DNA of 64,000 nt, taken from assembly GCF_039543185.1 (NCBI RefSeq), contig NZ_BAABJG010000015.1, forward strand, positions 496,001 through 560,000. Direction: 5' to 3'. The notes under the pieces were generated by a model. That model ran no database searches. It was given only the letters and a program-made list of their open reading frames with translations, and was not told where the DNA came from. Shown here one piece after another: positions 23,719-32,759 of the stretch (within the stretch, counting starts at the first letter, position 1; every line of letters starts with the position of its first letter). This stretch comes from Paenibacillus_S vulneris. GTDB taxonomy: Bacteria; Bacillota; Bacilli; Paenibacillales; NBRC-103111. A program made the translations under genes and the position numbers.

Positions 23719-26001
23719 TTAAGCCTTACCCCTGAACTGTCCAGGAGTCATTCCCTCCATTTTACGGAAGTACCGGATAAAGTTGGCCGGATTATTATAT
23801 TTCAGCTTCTCGGCGATTTCCGTGACCGTCATATCGGTCTCTCTCAGCCAGCGCTTGGCGACGTCCAGCCGATACTGGGCCAAATAATCCACATAGTTGA
23901 TGCCAGTTTCCTGGCGAAACACACGGCTAATATATTGCGGATGATAATTGATTCGGGCGGCGCACTTTTCCAGCGTCAGATCGGTATCGAACTCTTCGGC
24001 GATCAGTTGCTTGACCTCTTCGGAAATCGTGCGGAACTGCTTCTCCCGCCGCTGCTCGAGCAGCGCGATTCCCGGTTCGACAAGCTGCCCGTTGAACCAC
24101 GACTCGATATCCCTTACCGTTTGCAGCTGAATCAGCTCATCAAACAGCGAACGTTCATTGCGGGTAAGCGAATAGATCGAGACGCCGGCATCTTGCAGGA
24201 GACGGATCAATTCTACGAATAGCCGGACTAAAGCCAGCTGGTAGTCGTTCGGATGACCTCCCTGGCTGGAAACGCTCTCCATAAATCCTGCCAAGGCCTC
24301 CCCCGCCCGTTCCCGGTCTAACGACTGAATCGCATCCAGCACCCGCGCCGCCGCTTCCTTCGGATACGTTGGCTCATTGCTTATGTCAGGCTGCACGTCC
24401 TCGATGAACAGGACAGCCTCCCTCCCGAGCTGGAGGCGGTATTTCAGTGCTGCTGCACATTCTTCGTAGCCCTGCTCGGCCCCGGCCCATTCCTCAAAGC
24501 CCCGGCTGATACCTACGCTCGCTTCGATAGACATGTACCGTTTCACCGCATCTTGAATGGATTCGGCTATGCGGAACAACCGCTCCTTGAACGCATCGTC
24601 CGTCCCCGATTGCTTACCGATGATCAGTACAACCGCGTCCCGGTAAATAATCGGGACGAGACGCTCCTCCCCCGGTACGAGCTCGGAGACTATGTTGCTC
24701 ATCGCATACAACAGCAAGTCACGGTCCTTCTCCTCGAAACGGCTCTTCTCCAGATCGTCGATCTGGAACAAAAGTACCCGTTTCTTCTCCCAGTCGTACG
24801 TGTGGCCGTAATAGTGTAGCCTTTCCTGCAGCGTCGCGGTCTTTTCCTCGCCTGTCAGCATTTTGCGGACAAGCAGCTCCGTCATATGCTCCTGCTGGCC
24901 CTCCAGCTGAAACTGCAGCTTCGATTGATTGGACAGCAGCGATTGAATCCCATCGGCAATGACTCCGAATTCGTCCTTACCTTCCCGAGTCGCCCGGTGA
25001 TCTGCAAGAACGCGGTAAATACGGCGGACCGGGCTGTACACGCTGCGTGTGCCTAGAACAGCGATGAGCACCGAGATGCCCAACGCGAGAATGCTGACCC
25101 ACAGGGATGTCCAAGCGATGCTCTGCGCCTGCTTCGTCATTTCGTGAATCGGCAGCACCGCAATATATATCCAGCCGTTATATGCGGATTTGCGATAAGA
25201 GACAGACATATCCTCGTCCCCTATGGCGGACTGCAGCAATCCTGTAGGCTCCTTCGAGTCTGCAATGGAGCGAATAAAGTTTTCCTGTGATACATCCCTG
25301 CCTACCCAGCTATCATCACTATGGGCTATGATGCGGCTGTTCTCGTCGACGATCATGATTTGTCCGTTGCTGTCCTCAAGATCGATAAAACGATTCGCCT
25401 CCTTGGCAGACAGCATGACGGCCATCATTCCTTGCGGATGCAAGGAATTGATGGGCCACTTTTTTACAATCATTATAGTCTGTTTGCTTGCAGCCGTCAG
25501 CGGTTCCTGATCAGTATTGTACTGCCCGGTCAGATCCATACTGACCCACCGGGAGCCTTGCGGCATGGCTGCAAACTCCTTCAGAAGACCCTTCATCCCG
25601 GGCTGGCTATGCTCGTCGATCCCGGAATTACTGATGATCCAATCCTTTTCCAAGCTGTACAAGAGAACGTCCTTAATCCCTAGCTCAAACGTTTGGATGC
25701 CGATAAGACTGTCATAGACGTCGGTAATCATTTCCGAATCCGCTGCTGTAAGCCGCTTACCAATAGCCGCCGTGACGAGAGGAGTATTAAGCAGCTGGGA
25801 GGCGGAATAATCGATCGTCTTTAACGTCTGCTCCACCCGAAGCTGTGTCTGCCGCAATATTTGCGCGTTGCTTTCGTTTACCTTTTCCAGCACCGTCTGG
25901 GATGAATAGTTATAGGAATACCAGCCCAGGATGAGAACTGGAAAAGCCCCCACTGCAAGCGTTAGCAATATCAATTTGCGGAAATAGGAATGTGTCCTCA
26001 T
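23719..26001 (-). CDS. Membrane-bound AraC family regulator with Cache sensor
   Basis: A 760-residue one-component regulator. N-terminal helix (about 10-32), extracellular double-Cache region (about 35-290), second helix (about 295-320), a cytosolic GGDEF-like or helical linker region, and a C-terminal AraC double helix-turn-helix (about 660-758, with LEKCAARINYHPQYISRVFR and ITEIAEKLKYNNPANFIRYF). This architecture is common beside Paenibacillus sugar ABC importers and senses sugars outside the cell. It lies between the importer genes and the SLH/glycosidase genes and probably activates one or both. Confidence 0.9.
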   Translation of the reverse strand: MRTHSYFRKLILLTLAVGAFPVLILGWYSYNYSSQTVLEKVNESNAQILRQTQLRVEQTLKTIDYSASQLLNTPLVTAAIGKRLTAADSEMITDVYDSLIGIQTFELGIKDVLLYSLEKDWIISNSGIDEHSQPGMKGLLKEFAAMPQGSRWVSMDLTGQYNTDQEPLTAASKQTIMIVKKWPINSLHPQGMMAVMLSAKEANRFIDLEDSNGQIMIVDENSRIIAHSDDSWVGRDVSQENFIRSIADSKEPTGLLQSAIGDEDMSVSYRKSAYNGWIYIAVLPIHEMTKQAQSIAWTSLWVSILALGISVLIAVLGTRSVYSPVRRIYRVLADHRATREGKDEFGVIADGIQSLLSNQSKLQFQLEGQQEHMTELLVRKMLTGEEKTATLQERLHYYGHTYDWEKKRVLLFQIDDLEKSRFEEKDRDLLLYAMSNIVSELVPGEERLVPIIYRDAVVLIIGKQSGTDDAFKERLFRIAESIQDAVKRYMSIEASVGISRGFEEWAGAEQGYEECAAALKYRLQLGREAVLFIEDVQPDISNEPTYPKEAAARVLDAIQSLDRERAGEALAGFMESVSSQGGHPNDYQLALVRLFVELIRLLQDAGVSIYSLTRNERSLFDELIQLQTVRDIESWFNGQLVEPGIALLEQRREKQFRTISEEVKQLIAEEFDTDLTLEKCAARINYHPQYISRVFRQETGINYVDYLAQYRLDVAKRWLRETDMTVTEIAEKLKYNNPANFIRYFRKMEGMTPGQFRGKA

Positions 26002-26067
26002 GCCTGATGTCTTCTCCTTCGGAACGTCAATGTACTAAGTCTTTAATGCCCTTAGTATAGCAAAAAA

Positions 26068-26101
26068 GAGGTCAGCGCCGAGGGAAAAAATCACAGACCT
26101 C
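26068..26101 (-). terminator. Terminator after the solute-binding-protein gene
   Basis: GAGGTC/GACCTC stem with a 22-nt loop and a TTTTTT run on the minus strand, 30 bp beyond the stop codon at 26132. The AraC gene promoter must lie just beyond. Confidence 0.65.
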
Positions 26102-26131
26102 CCGCTACACGGCTTTGCTGGTCATGAATGG

Positions 26132-27652
26132 TTACTTCTTTGCGCTCTTGTTATACTCGGCGGTGTATTCCTCCATGATCTTGCTTCCGCCATTTTGCTT
26201 CCACTGCTCCACCGCTTTGTTCCAGCCATTCTCATCGATAGAGCCCATGATAAACTTTGTGCGCGCATCATCAATCAGCTTATCCAGCTCCTTACCCTTC
26301 TCGCTGTAGGTAGCCGAGATAAAAGCGTTCACCGGATTTTCAATCGCCCGTTTTGCGTTCTCCTGCCATACCTTGTCACGCAGGTGCACGAGCGGGGAGC
26401 CGAAGGTCGTGACCTGGTCTCTCAGCACCGCCAGCTGGGAGGAATCGCCCATACCGTATTCGACCAGCATTTTGGGATCGGTAGTTTTCTTGTACTGACC
26501 GTTCTCCACCGTGTATTGGCGTCCTTCAATGCCGTTGTACAGCATATTCTGCATGTCTTTATCCGACAGCTTGTCGAAATAGTTCAGGATGGCCTTCACC
26601 TCGGCTTCCGTTTTAACCGATGTCTTCGGAATCATGAAGATTCCGTAAGATCCCGTCCCGGCGATGCTGCGCAAGCCCTTAGGCCCCTCCAGAGCACCGA
26701 TCAGGGTCATCTCGGCCTTAGGATCAACCTTCTTCGCCTGCTCCTCGATGCCATTGGCATCATTCAAGTTGGCGACCCATGCTCCCGCCGTCCCTTTATT
26801 CATCACCTGACGCCCGTCCTTCACCACGGCGAAATCCAGGTTCATCAGCTTTTCATCATACAGCTTCTTATAAAACTTCATCGTTTCCAAGTAAGCCGGG
26901 GACAGGTGGGCCGGACTCAGCTTGCCGTCCTTCACTTCCCAGTCGGCAGGGCCACCGTGCCACGCCAGCATAGTTCTCCAGCCTGCAGGCTCCTGCTGCT
27001 CGACGAGGCCGATGGTGTCGTTTTTGCCATTTTTGTCCGGATCATTATACGTAAACGCCTTCAAAACGTTGTAAAATTCATCAATCGTCTTCGGCTCCTT
27101 CAAGCCGAGATTGTCGAGCCAATCCTTGCGGAGTGTCAGCCCGTCCCTCGCCAGATCCCGTTCGCGGTAAATCCCGTATACTTTGCCGTCAATGGAAATC
27201 GCGTTCAAGGCGATCGGATTCATGCGGCTTAAATTTTTGTAATCCTTCAGGTAGGGTCCGAGCTCCCAAAACATCCCGGATCGTACGGAGTTGACGATGA
27301 ACGGCGCTTTTTGATTTAATACCGTGATAACATTCGGCAGCTCGCCGGAGGCTACGGTAGCGCTCAGTTTATCCGAATAGGTAGCGGATGGCACCCAGTT
27401 GAGCTTCAGCTCGGTGTTCGTTGCCGATTGAATTTTTTTGAAAATTTCTCCGTCGGTAGACATCGGCTCCGGATTGAAGCTTGGCAGCATAATCGACATT
27501 TTATATGGTGCAGCTGTCTTCGCAGCATCGCCGGCTGCAGCCGGCTGTCCTCCCCCATCAGTTGCCTTAGTGCCGCCGCAGCCAGCAGCAGCACCAGCCG
27601 TCAGCGTCAGCACGGACGCCATAAGCATAGATTTGTGTAATTGTTGTTTCAT
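26132..27652 (-). CDS. Lipoprotein solute-binding protein, LplA-like
   Basis: A 506-residue extracellular binding protein with lipobox AAGC (Cys25) after a hydrophobic signal. The body shows the type-1 carbohydrate-binding-protein pattern (KIQSATNTELKLNW, KNGKNDTIGL) typical of LplA-like proteins for oligosaccharides. It delivers substrate to the two permeases encoded just upstream. No ATPase is present; such systems use a shared MsmK-type ATPase encoded elsewhere. Confidence 0.92.
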   Translation of the reverse strand: MKQQLHKSMLMASVLTLTAGAAAGCGGTKATDGGGQPAAAGDAAKTAAPYKMSIMLPSFNPEPMSTDGEIFKKIQSATNTELKLNWVPSATYSDKLSATVASGELPNVITVLNQKAPFIVNSVRSGMFWELGPYLKDYKNLSRMNPIALNAISIDGKVYGIYRERDLARDGLTLRKDWLDNLGLKEPKTIDEFYNVLKAFTYNDPDKNGKNDTIGLVEQQEPAGWRTMLAWHGGPADWEVKDGKLSPAHLSPAYLETMKFYKKLYDEKLMNLDFAVVKDGRQVMNKGTAGAWVANLNDANGIEEQAKKVDPKAEMTLIGALEGPKGLRSIAGTGSYGIFMIPKTSVKTEAEVKAILNYFDKLSDKDMQNMLYNGIEGRQYTVENGQYKKTTDPKMLVEYGMGDSSQLAVLRDQVTTFGSPLVHLRDKVWQENAKRAIENPVNAFISATYSEKGKELDKLIDDARTKFIMGSIDENGWNKAVEQWKQNGGSKIMEEYTAEYNKSAKK

Positions 27653-27707
27653 TGAAACTTCCTCCCCTTATTTCATCATATCGATATCGGCAAACGGAGT
27701 AAACCGT

Positions 27708-28592
27708 TTATCCTTTGACGGAACCTAGCAGCACGCCTTTGGCAAAGTGCTTTTGCAGGAACGGATAAACCAAGAGAATCGGCAGCGTCGAGACGACAAT
27801 CACCGCCATTTTGATGCTTTGCTCCGGCGGTTGAACGAAGTCCGAAGCGAGCGAGGTCGAATCACCCAACCCGCCGCCATCCGCCATGATGACGATCTGG
27901 CGCAGCAGCACCTGAATCGGCCATTTGGCTGCATCATTGATGTAGAGCACCGCGCTGAAAAATGTGTTCCAATGCCCCACGGCATAAAACAGGGAAAACG
28001 TAGCAATCGCCGGCAGCGACAACGGAATGACGATTCGAAACAGGATGCCGAGATCGTTGCAGCCGTCTATTTTGGCCGATTCTTCAAGACCGTCGGGCAG
28101 CTGCTGAAAAAAATTACGAAGAATAATCAGATTGAAGGCGCTTATCGCACCGGGTATTAACAGAGACCAGTAGGTATCGATCATGCCCAGCTGCTTGACG
28201 ACAAGGAACGTCGGGATCATCCCACCGCTGAACAGCATCGTAAAGATCACGGCCATTTGAATCGGCGTCCGGTAATCCAGATCTTTGCGTGCTAATGGAT
28301 ACGCCATTAAGCAGGTCATGAAAATATTGATGAGCGTGCCGGCCAATGTAATATAGACGGTTATTCCCAAGCTTTTGAGCAGCGTCCCGGTGGAAAAGAT
28401 GTATTCGTAGGAGCTCAGTGTAAACTCGGTCGGAAACAGGATGAATCCCCGCTCCAGAAGCTCCTTCTGGGTCTCGAACGACCCGGCGATAATATAGATG
28501 AATGGAATGAATGTAACAAGAGCAAACAAAACCAGGACGGTGACATTCACCGTATCGAATAACCGGCTGCCGAAGGTGCGGTCTTTAACCAT
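27708..28592 (-). CDS. Carbohydrate ABC permease, LplC/YtcP-like
   Basis: A 294-residue permease with six membrane segments and the EAA loop (GLEESAKIDGCNDLGILFRIVIPLSLPAI). ATG 28592 is chosen for its purine-rich ribosome site (GGAGAGGAAGGG); the longer frame upstream lacks one and overlaps the LplB-like gene. It forms the importer channel with the preceding gene. About 55 bp separate it from the binding-protein gene. Confidence 0.92.
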   Translation of the reverse strand: MVKDRTFGSRLFDTVNVTVLVLFALVTFIPFIYIIAGSFETQKELLERGFILFPTEFTLSSYEYIFSTGTLLKSLGITVYITLAGTLINIFMTCLMAYPLARKDLDYRTPIQMAVIFTMLFSGGMIPTFLVVKQLGMIDTYWSLLIPGAISAFNLIILRNFFQQLPDGLEESAKIDGCNDLGILFRIVIPLSLPAIATFSLFYAVGHWNTFFSAVLYINDAAKWPIQVLLRQIVIMADGGGLGDSTSLASDFVQPPEQSIKMAVIVVSTLPILLVYPFLQKHFAKGVLLGSVKG

Positions 28593-28614
28593 GCCTACCC
28601 TTCCTCTCCATGTG

Positions 28615-29574
28615 TTATACGACCCCTTCCTCGCCCATTTTCTTGGCGATAAAATTAGAGGCTGCGACCAGCACCAGACCGACGATCGATTTGAACAGGC
28701 CGACGGCCGTACTGTAGCTGTACTGCCCTTCCGTGATGCCCGTCGAGTACACGTACGTATCAAATACCTCGCCGACCTCGCGGTTCATCGCATTGAGCAT
28801 CAGCCATATCTGCTCGAAGCCGGTGTCGAGAAAGTGTCCTAGCCGCAAAATAAGCAGAATGACAATCGTGGAACGAATCGCAGGTACCGTAATGTGACGA
28901 AGCTGCTGAAGCCGGTTCGCCCCATCGATCCGGGCCGCTTCATATAACTGCGGGTCTACGCCAGCCAGGGCCGCAAGGAATATGATCGTGCCCCAGCCAG
29001 TCTCCTTCCAGATCACCTCTGCGGTGATAAACGTCCGGAACCAGTCGGCGCTGAGCAGAAAGTTGATCTTCTCGGCTCCGAGCGACTTCAACGCTTCATT
29101 CACAAGTCCGCCTTCGGTCGTAAAGAACAAGTAGACGATGGATACGATGACGACCCACGACATGAAGTGGGGAATATACACGACCGTCTGGATCATCCGT
29201 TTGAACAGCTCCAGGCGCAGCTCATTCAGCATTAGCGCGATCACAATAGGCAGCGGGAAGAAAAAGACGATATTGTAAATCGCCAGGACAAATGTGTTCT
29301 TAAGCAATCTCCAAAAGAGAGGATCTCCGAAAAACCGGTTGAAATGCTTCATCCCTACCCATTCGCTATCCCAGAAACCGAGAAACGGCTGATAATTTTT
29401 GAATGCGATTAATACCCCGTACATTGGAATGTACTTGAAAATAAGAAAATAAAAGATGCCGGGAAGCAGCATCAGGTAAAGCCAGCGATTGCGCAGCATA
29501 CGTCGAATGCGCTGCTTGCGGTATAACATATCGCCTGATACCTTGATGGCCGCTGCGGCCGATTCCGTGGTCAT
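28615..29574 (-). CDS. Carbohydrate ABC permease, LplB/YteP-like
   Basis: A 319-residue permease with six membrane segments; N-terminal RNRWLYLMLLPGIFYFLIFKYIPMYG is the hallmark of the LplB group, and the EAA loop reads LYEAARIDGANRLQQLRHITVPAI. First gene of the importer operon, reading LplB-LplC-LplA order. The promoter should lie in the 29575-29735 gap; I did not find a convincing operator or CcpA site there. Confidence 0.92.
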   Translation of the reverse strand: MTTESAAAAIKVSGDMLYRKQRIRRMLRNRWLYLMLLPGIFYFLIFKYIPMYGVLIAFKNYQPFLGFWDSEWVGMKHFNRFFGDPLFWRLLKNTFVLAIYNIVFFFPLPIVIALMLNELRLELFKRMIQTVVYIPHFMSWVVIVSIVYLFFTTEGGLVNEALKSLGAEKINFLLSADWFRTFITAEVIWKETGWGTIIFLAALAGVDPQLYEAARIDGANRLQQLRHITVPAIRSTIVILLILRLGHFLDTGFEQIWLMLNAMNREVGEVFDTYVYSTGITEGQYSYSTAVGLFKSIVGLVLVAASNFIAKKMGEEGVV

Positions 29575-29740
29575 AACGCCCCTTCCTTTCTTTCAATGGA
29601 TTATGCCGTGGATGCTCTCCACTAAGCTGCAGAGTTGATTCACCGGTGAACCAAGTCTTGCTGTCACCTCTGCATCATAGGGTAATGCTTTCATTGCCGT
29701 CCATAGTCATTCCGGTACGTAATTGCAAAAACACGAAAAA

Positions 29741-29767
29741 AGCCTTGCAGCAGCGGCTTACAAGGCT
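29741..29767 (-). terminator. Terminator of the MFS gene
   Basis: AGCCTTG/CAAGGCT stem, 13-nt loop, followed on the minus strand by TTTTTT. It lies about 90 bp after the MFS stop and insulates the importer operon. Confidence 0.75.
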
Positions 29768-29858
29768 TGATTGTCATTATAAGAGGGGAAATAGTCATTT
29801 TTTGATTCATGGATCGAATGCGGATTCCTCGGCTCCTAGCCTCAACATGTTTTAGAAT

Positions 29859-31199
29859 CTACATGCTTTCTGTTCTTCTGCTAGAGTCTGCATTCCTCTT
29901 CTTACGTGACCAGACGACAACCGGAATAAGCAGTAAGGATAGGATCCCTCCGATCAAAGAGAGTGTGGAGTAGCTGGATTGGGCTACAACCATACCGGAC
30001 AACGCGCCTCCGGAGGCACCAGCCAAAGCGATTAGCACATCAATAGTGCCTTGCGTCTTCGCCCGGATTTGCGGCGGCGTCGCATCGACGATGGCCGCTG
30101 TCCCGCTAATTAAACCAAAATTCCAGCCTAAACCAAGCAGAGCCAGCGCCAGAATGAGCAGAACCATCGAATCACCAGGTGCAAAAGCAGCCACTAAGCC
30201 TGCCAATAGCAAGGTGACACCGGAGGCATAGGACATCATCGTGCGCCCGAATTTATCGACGAGCACGCCGGTAACGAGGGAAGGCAAATACATCGCAGCA
30301 ACGTGAATGCCTATGACGATACCCACCTCGCCAAGACCATGGCCGTGATGCTTCATGTGAACCGGCGTCATCGTCATAATGGCAATCATAACGATTTGGG
30401 TAAGCACCATTACGGTTGCCCCCACTATAATCCCCGGCTTATGGACACGCGGCTCTGCCTCATGCCTGCTTGCTCCGCTGCCTTGCGCAGCCTTAAGCCG
30501 CTCTACATCTGCAATGGCCTTGGCGACCACAAGGGGATCGGGGCGGAGAAACAAGAGAAGAACCAGCCCGGCCAAAATATAAGCCGCGGCACCCAGCATA
30601 AACGGACCCGTTAAAGCAGGAGCTCCCATGGATGACGCTACCTTGCCAGTGACATTGACCAGATTCGGCCCGGCCACCGCACCAAAGGTCGTGAAGACCA
30701 TGGCGGCACTAATTGCTTTGGCCCGTTGGGTAGCCGGCGCCAAATCCGTACCGGCATAACGAGCCTGCAAGTTGGTCGCTGTACCGGCACCATAGACTAA
30801 CAAAGAAATGAAGAGCAGCGGCACATTATGGAGAATTGCTGCGAGAACGACACCTAATGCTCCAATCCCCCCTGTCAAAAAACCGGCGGCAAGCCCCACC
30901 CTGCGGCCCATACGCTGGGAAAGCCGGCCGACTAAAAGCGCTGCGGCAGCGGAACCTAGCGTAAACAACGCGGAAGGAACTCCCGCATACCCGTCCACGC
31001 CGAGCATCTCTTGGGCAAGCAGTGCGCCAACCGTGATTCCCGCAGCCAAACCTGCACCGCCAAAAATTTGAGAAGCAATGACGATTCTCATGGTTCTCTT
31101 GTACAACTGATACTGCTTCTCGGGAGAGGCTGCGTATTCCCTTAGCGTCTCCGGAAGACTTTTTATCTTATCTTCAAGCGGTAAATTACCTTCTGGCAT
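29859..31199 (-). CDS. MFS transporter
   Basis: A 446-residue membrane transporter with 12 predicted segments. The loop 2-3 motif GRLSQRMGRRVG and the loop 8-9 equivalent GVLVDKFGRTM are visible. The cytosolic N-terminus (about 1-38) is charged. Substrate unknown; drug or metabolite export is likely. It has a good ribosome site (AAGGAG) and follows an alcohol-dehydrogenase stump, sharing a promoter that carries the putative ArsR-rhodanese operator. Confidence 0.9.
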   Translation of the reverse strand: MPEGNLPLEDKIKSLPETLREYAASPEKQYQLYKRTMRIVIASQIFGGAGLAAGITVGALLAQEMLGVDGYAGVPSALFTLGSAAAALLVGRLSQRMGRRVGLAAGFLTGGIGALGVVLAAILHNVPLLFISLLVYGAGTATNLQARYAGTDLAPATQRAKAISAAMVFTTFGAVAGPNLVNVTGKVASSMGAPALTGPFMLGAAAYILAGLVLLLFLRPDPLVVAKAIADVERLKAAQGSGASRHEAEPRVHKPGIIVGATVMVLTQIVMIAIMTMTPVHMKHHGHGLGEVGIVIGIHVAAMYLPSLVTGVLVDKFGRTMMSYASGVTLLLAGLVAAFAPGDSMVLLILALALLGLGWNFGLISGTAAIVDATPPQIRAKTQGTIDVLIALAGASGGALSGMVVAQSSYSTLSLIGGILSLLLIPVVVWSRKKRNADSSRRTESM

Positions 31200-31214
31200 T
31201 TGTTTTCTCCTTAG

Positions 31215-31360
31215 TTAACTGCTTACCGAGTCCCCATGACATACCCCGTATGCTTCTACACGTAGAAGCACTTGCCCTTCTCCAGGTTGAGGCACCGGGA
31301 TTTCGACCAGCTTCAATTTTTCACCTTGGCCGGAATTTGCATAGCTTTCATCATTTTCAT
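31215..31360 (-). pseudogene. N-terminal stump of a zinc alcohol dehydrogenase gene
   Basis: From ATG 31360 (after GGAGGAGG), the frame reads MKMMKAMQIPAKVKN then stops. A one-base shift near 31325 restores GEKLKLVEIPVPQPGEGQVL and then EAYGVCHGDS, the N-terminus of AdhP-type dehydrogenases including the catalytic zinc cysteine. Similarity ends there, with a stop at 31215 just before the MFS ribosome site. About 45 of about 340 residues remain, so the enzyme is lost while promoter and ribosome site persist. Confidence 0.75.
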
Positions 31361-31402
31361 TGCATCATTCCTCCTCCTACAGTCCGGTTATGGAACTCCC
31401 TT

Positions 31403-31450
31403 AGTATAGAATAAAAAGGTATAGTATTCAATTGTATAATTGAATACTAT
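31403..31450 (-). promoter_or_regulatory. Promoter with large palindrome (putative ArsR operator) before the ADH stump/MFS unit
   Basis: Thirteen-base perfect inverted repeat ATAGTATTCAATT (31421-31433) with AATTGAATACTAT (31438-31450). It covers the -35 TTGAAT (31426-31431); the -10 TATACT lies 17 bp away (31403-31408). The core TATTCAA-N8-TTGAAT recurs before the ArsR-rhodanese gene. Confidence 0.7.
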
Positions 31451-31517
31451 ATAATGAGTACTGTTCTAAAAAGTTATGAAAACCTTTCCATAACTTGAAA
31501 TGTGGACATATAAAAAA

Positions 31518-31535
31518 CGCAACCTAATTGCTGCG
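31518..31535 (-). terminator. Terminator of the ArsR-rhodanese gene
   Basis: CGCAGC/GGTTGCG-type short stem followed on the minus strand by TTTTTT, 15 bp after the stop at 31550. Confidence 0.65.
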
Positions 31536-31549
31536 CCTTTCTAAAAAAA

Positions 31550-32206
31550 CTATGAACTTGTCTGCCATTCATGTACGCCTTCTTCAATGCGATAGGCCTT
31601 GAATCCCTTTTTCTGCATCTGCTCAACGGCTTGCGTGGTGAATACACAATACGGTCCTCGGCAATAGGCTGCAATTTCGGCATCTTTTGGCAAATTTTGA
31701 AGATAATCGTCAAGTTCTTCCATTGGAACAGAAACTGCTCCTTCAATATGCTCCGTCTCGTACTCGTCTTTAGGACGAACATCCAATATAAGGAAATTGC
31801 CCGATTTCATCTTCTCCAATACTTCCTTCTTGGATATTGTACGAACGTTATTGTAATGCTGATATATATTTTGCTTGAGACGGGGAACGTCCGAAAGCTG
31901 ATGTTCGGAGATTTTCCATAAAGACGTCAAAAACTCTGTGACCATGGGATTTGCCAAAGAGTAAATAACATAAGTCCCTTTTTTTGTAAATCTCACCAGA
32001 TTAGCATCCAGCAAAATTTGAAGATGACGAGATACATTGGCAAGGTTCATTCCAGATTGATGAGCTATCGTTTCTACCGATTTTGAACCATTGGATAATA
32101 AACTCAAAATTTCGAGTCTTCTCTCACTGGAAAGGCATTTCCCAATTCGGGCATATTGTAAAAATAATTGTTCTTTATATATTTGTGCTAGTTGAGCATC
32201 TTCCAT
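31550..32206 (-). CDS. ArsR-type regulator fused to a rhodanese domain
   Basis: About 218 residues. Residues about 10-95: winged helix with SSERRLEILSLLSNGSKSVE and GMNLANVSRHLQILLDANLV. Residues about 125-215: rhodanese with LILDVRPKDEYETEHIEGAV and active-site loop YCRGPYCVFT. Such fusions probably sense reactive sulfur or persulfide through the rhodanese cysteine. ATG 32206 follows GGCGGTGG; a longer start at 32224 lacks a ribosome site and overlaps the putative operator. Confidence 0.9.
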   Translation of the reverse strand: MEDAQLAQIYKEQLFLQYARIGKCLSSERRLEILSLLSNGSKSVETIAHQSGMNLANVSRHLQILLDANLVRFTKKGTYVIYSLANPMVTEFLTSLWKISEHQLSDVPRLKQNIYQHYNNVRTISKKEVLEKMKSGNFLILDVRPKDEYETEHIEGAVSVPMEELDDYLQNLPKDAEIAAYCRGPYCVFTTQAVEQMQKKGFKAYRIEEGVHEWQTSS

Positions 32207-32224
32207 TAGTACCACCGCCATCAT

Positions 32225-32246
32225 TATTCAAGTGAATATTTGAATT
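32225..32246. promoter_or_regulatory. Putative ArsR operator, second copy
   Basis: TATTCAA (32225-32231), 8-bp spacer, TTGAATT (32240-32246): same half-sites and same spacing as in the palindrome at 31421-31450. It lies immediately upstream of the regulator gene. Confidence 0.55.
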
Positions 32247-32311
32247 ATAAGATGTTCATTTTTAAAATTCAAGTAATCCCGATAGGATTCCTAATTCATA
32301 CCTAATAAAAA

Positions 32312-32349
32312 CCGATTTTCGATAAACTCATTAGTTTACCAAAAACCGG
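32312..32349 (-). terminator. Terminator of the 62-residue gene
   Basis: A 17-position stem (14 Watson-Crick, others mostly G-U) with loop AATG and a TTTTTATT tail on the minus strand, 13 bp after the stop. Confidence 0.7.
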
Positions 32350-32361
32350 AAGCCTTATAGA

Positions 32362-32550
32362 TTAATATTTGGCGTCTATTTGGAAATCGTCCGCATGCAG
32401 ATTGCCGTCCTTACCAAGAATACAGTCATCCTTGAATACGAGATAACGGGCTTCTTCCCCGTCGGGAGCAAAATCGACTAATTCATATCTATCCGCATGC
32501 TCATATTGAATCGGAAACTCTTTACCTTCAATCACTACATGTAGCTTCAT
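32362..32550 (-). CDS. Small conserved-looking protein, unknown
   Basis: A 62-residue soluble acidic protein starting MKLHVVIEGKEFPIQYEHAD. Ribosome site AAAGGAG 9 bp upstream and a close terminator support a monocistronic gene. Predicted mostly beta strand; no motif recognised. Confidence 0.7.
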   Translation of the reverse strand: MKLHVVIEGKEFPIQYEHADRYELVDFAPDGEEARYLVFKDDCILGKDGNLHADDFQIDAKY

Positions 32551-32715
32551 TGTACTTTTCTCCTTTCTTATGGAAAGTACTATCCTATCTGTATTGATCT
32601 ACAATGTGTAAAAGCCTATACCCTTACATATTGTTGTCATCTTGCATTTTTTTACACAAACGGCTGCGGCAAATAGCAAATGTTGGCCGTTATCGGGCCA
32701 AATATACAGCAAAAA

Positions 32716-32740
32716 GACACTGATCTGTATAGTCAGTGCC
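32716..32740 (-). terminator. Terminator of the GNAT-peptide-GNAT operon
   Basis: G(A/G)CACTGA/TCAGTG-based stem with a 9-nt loop followed on the minus strand by TTTTTGC, 20 bp after the stop at 32760. Confidence 0.75.
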
Positions 32741-32759
32741 TTCTTTCTATAAGTGAAAT

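Noticed and set aside
29680..29700. CcpA (cre) site near GGTAATGCTTTCATTGCC
   Set aside because: The conserved central CG is missing (CA), so the match is too weak to claim catabolite control of the sugar importer.
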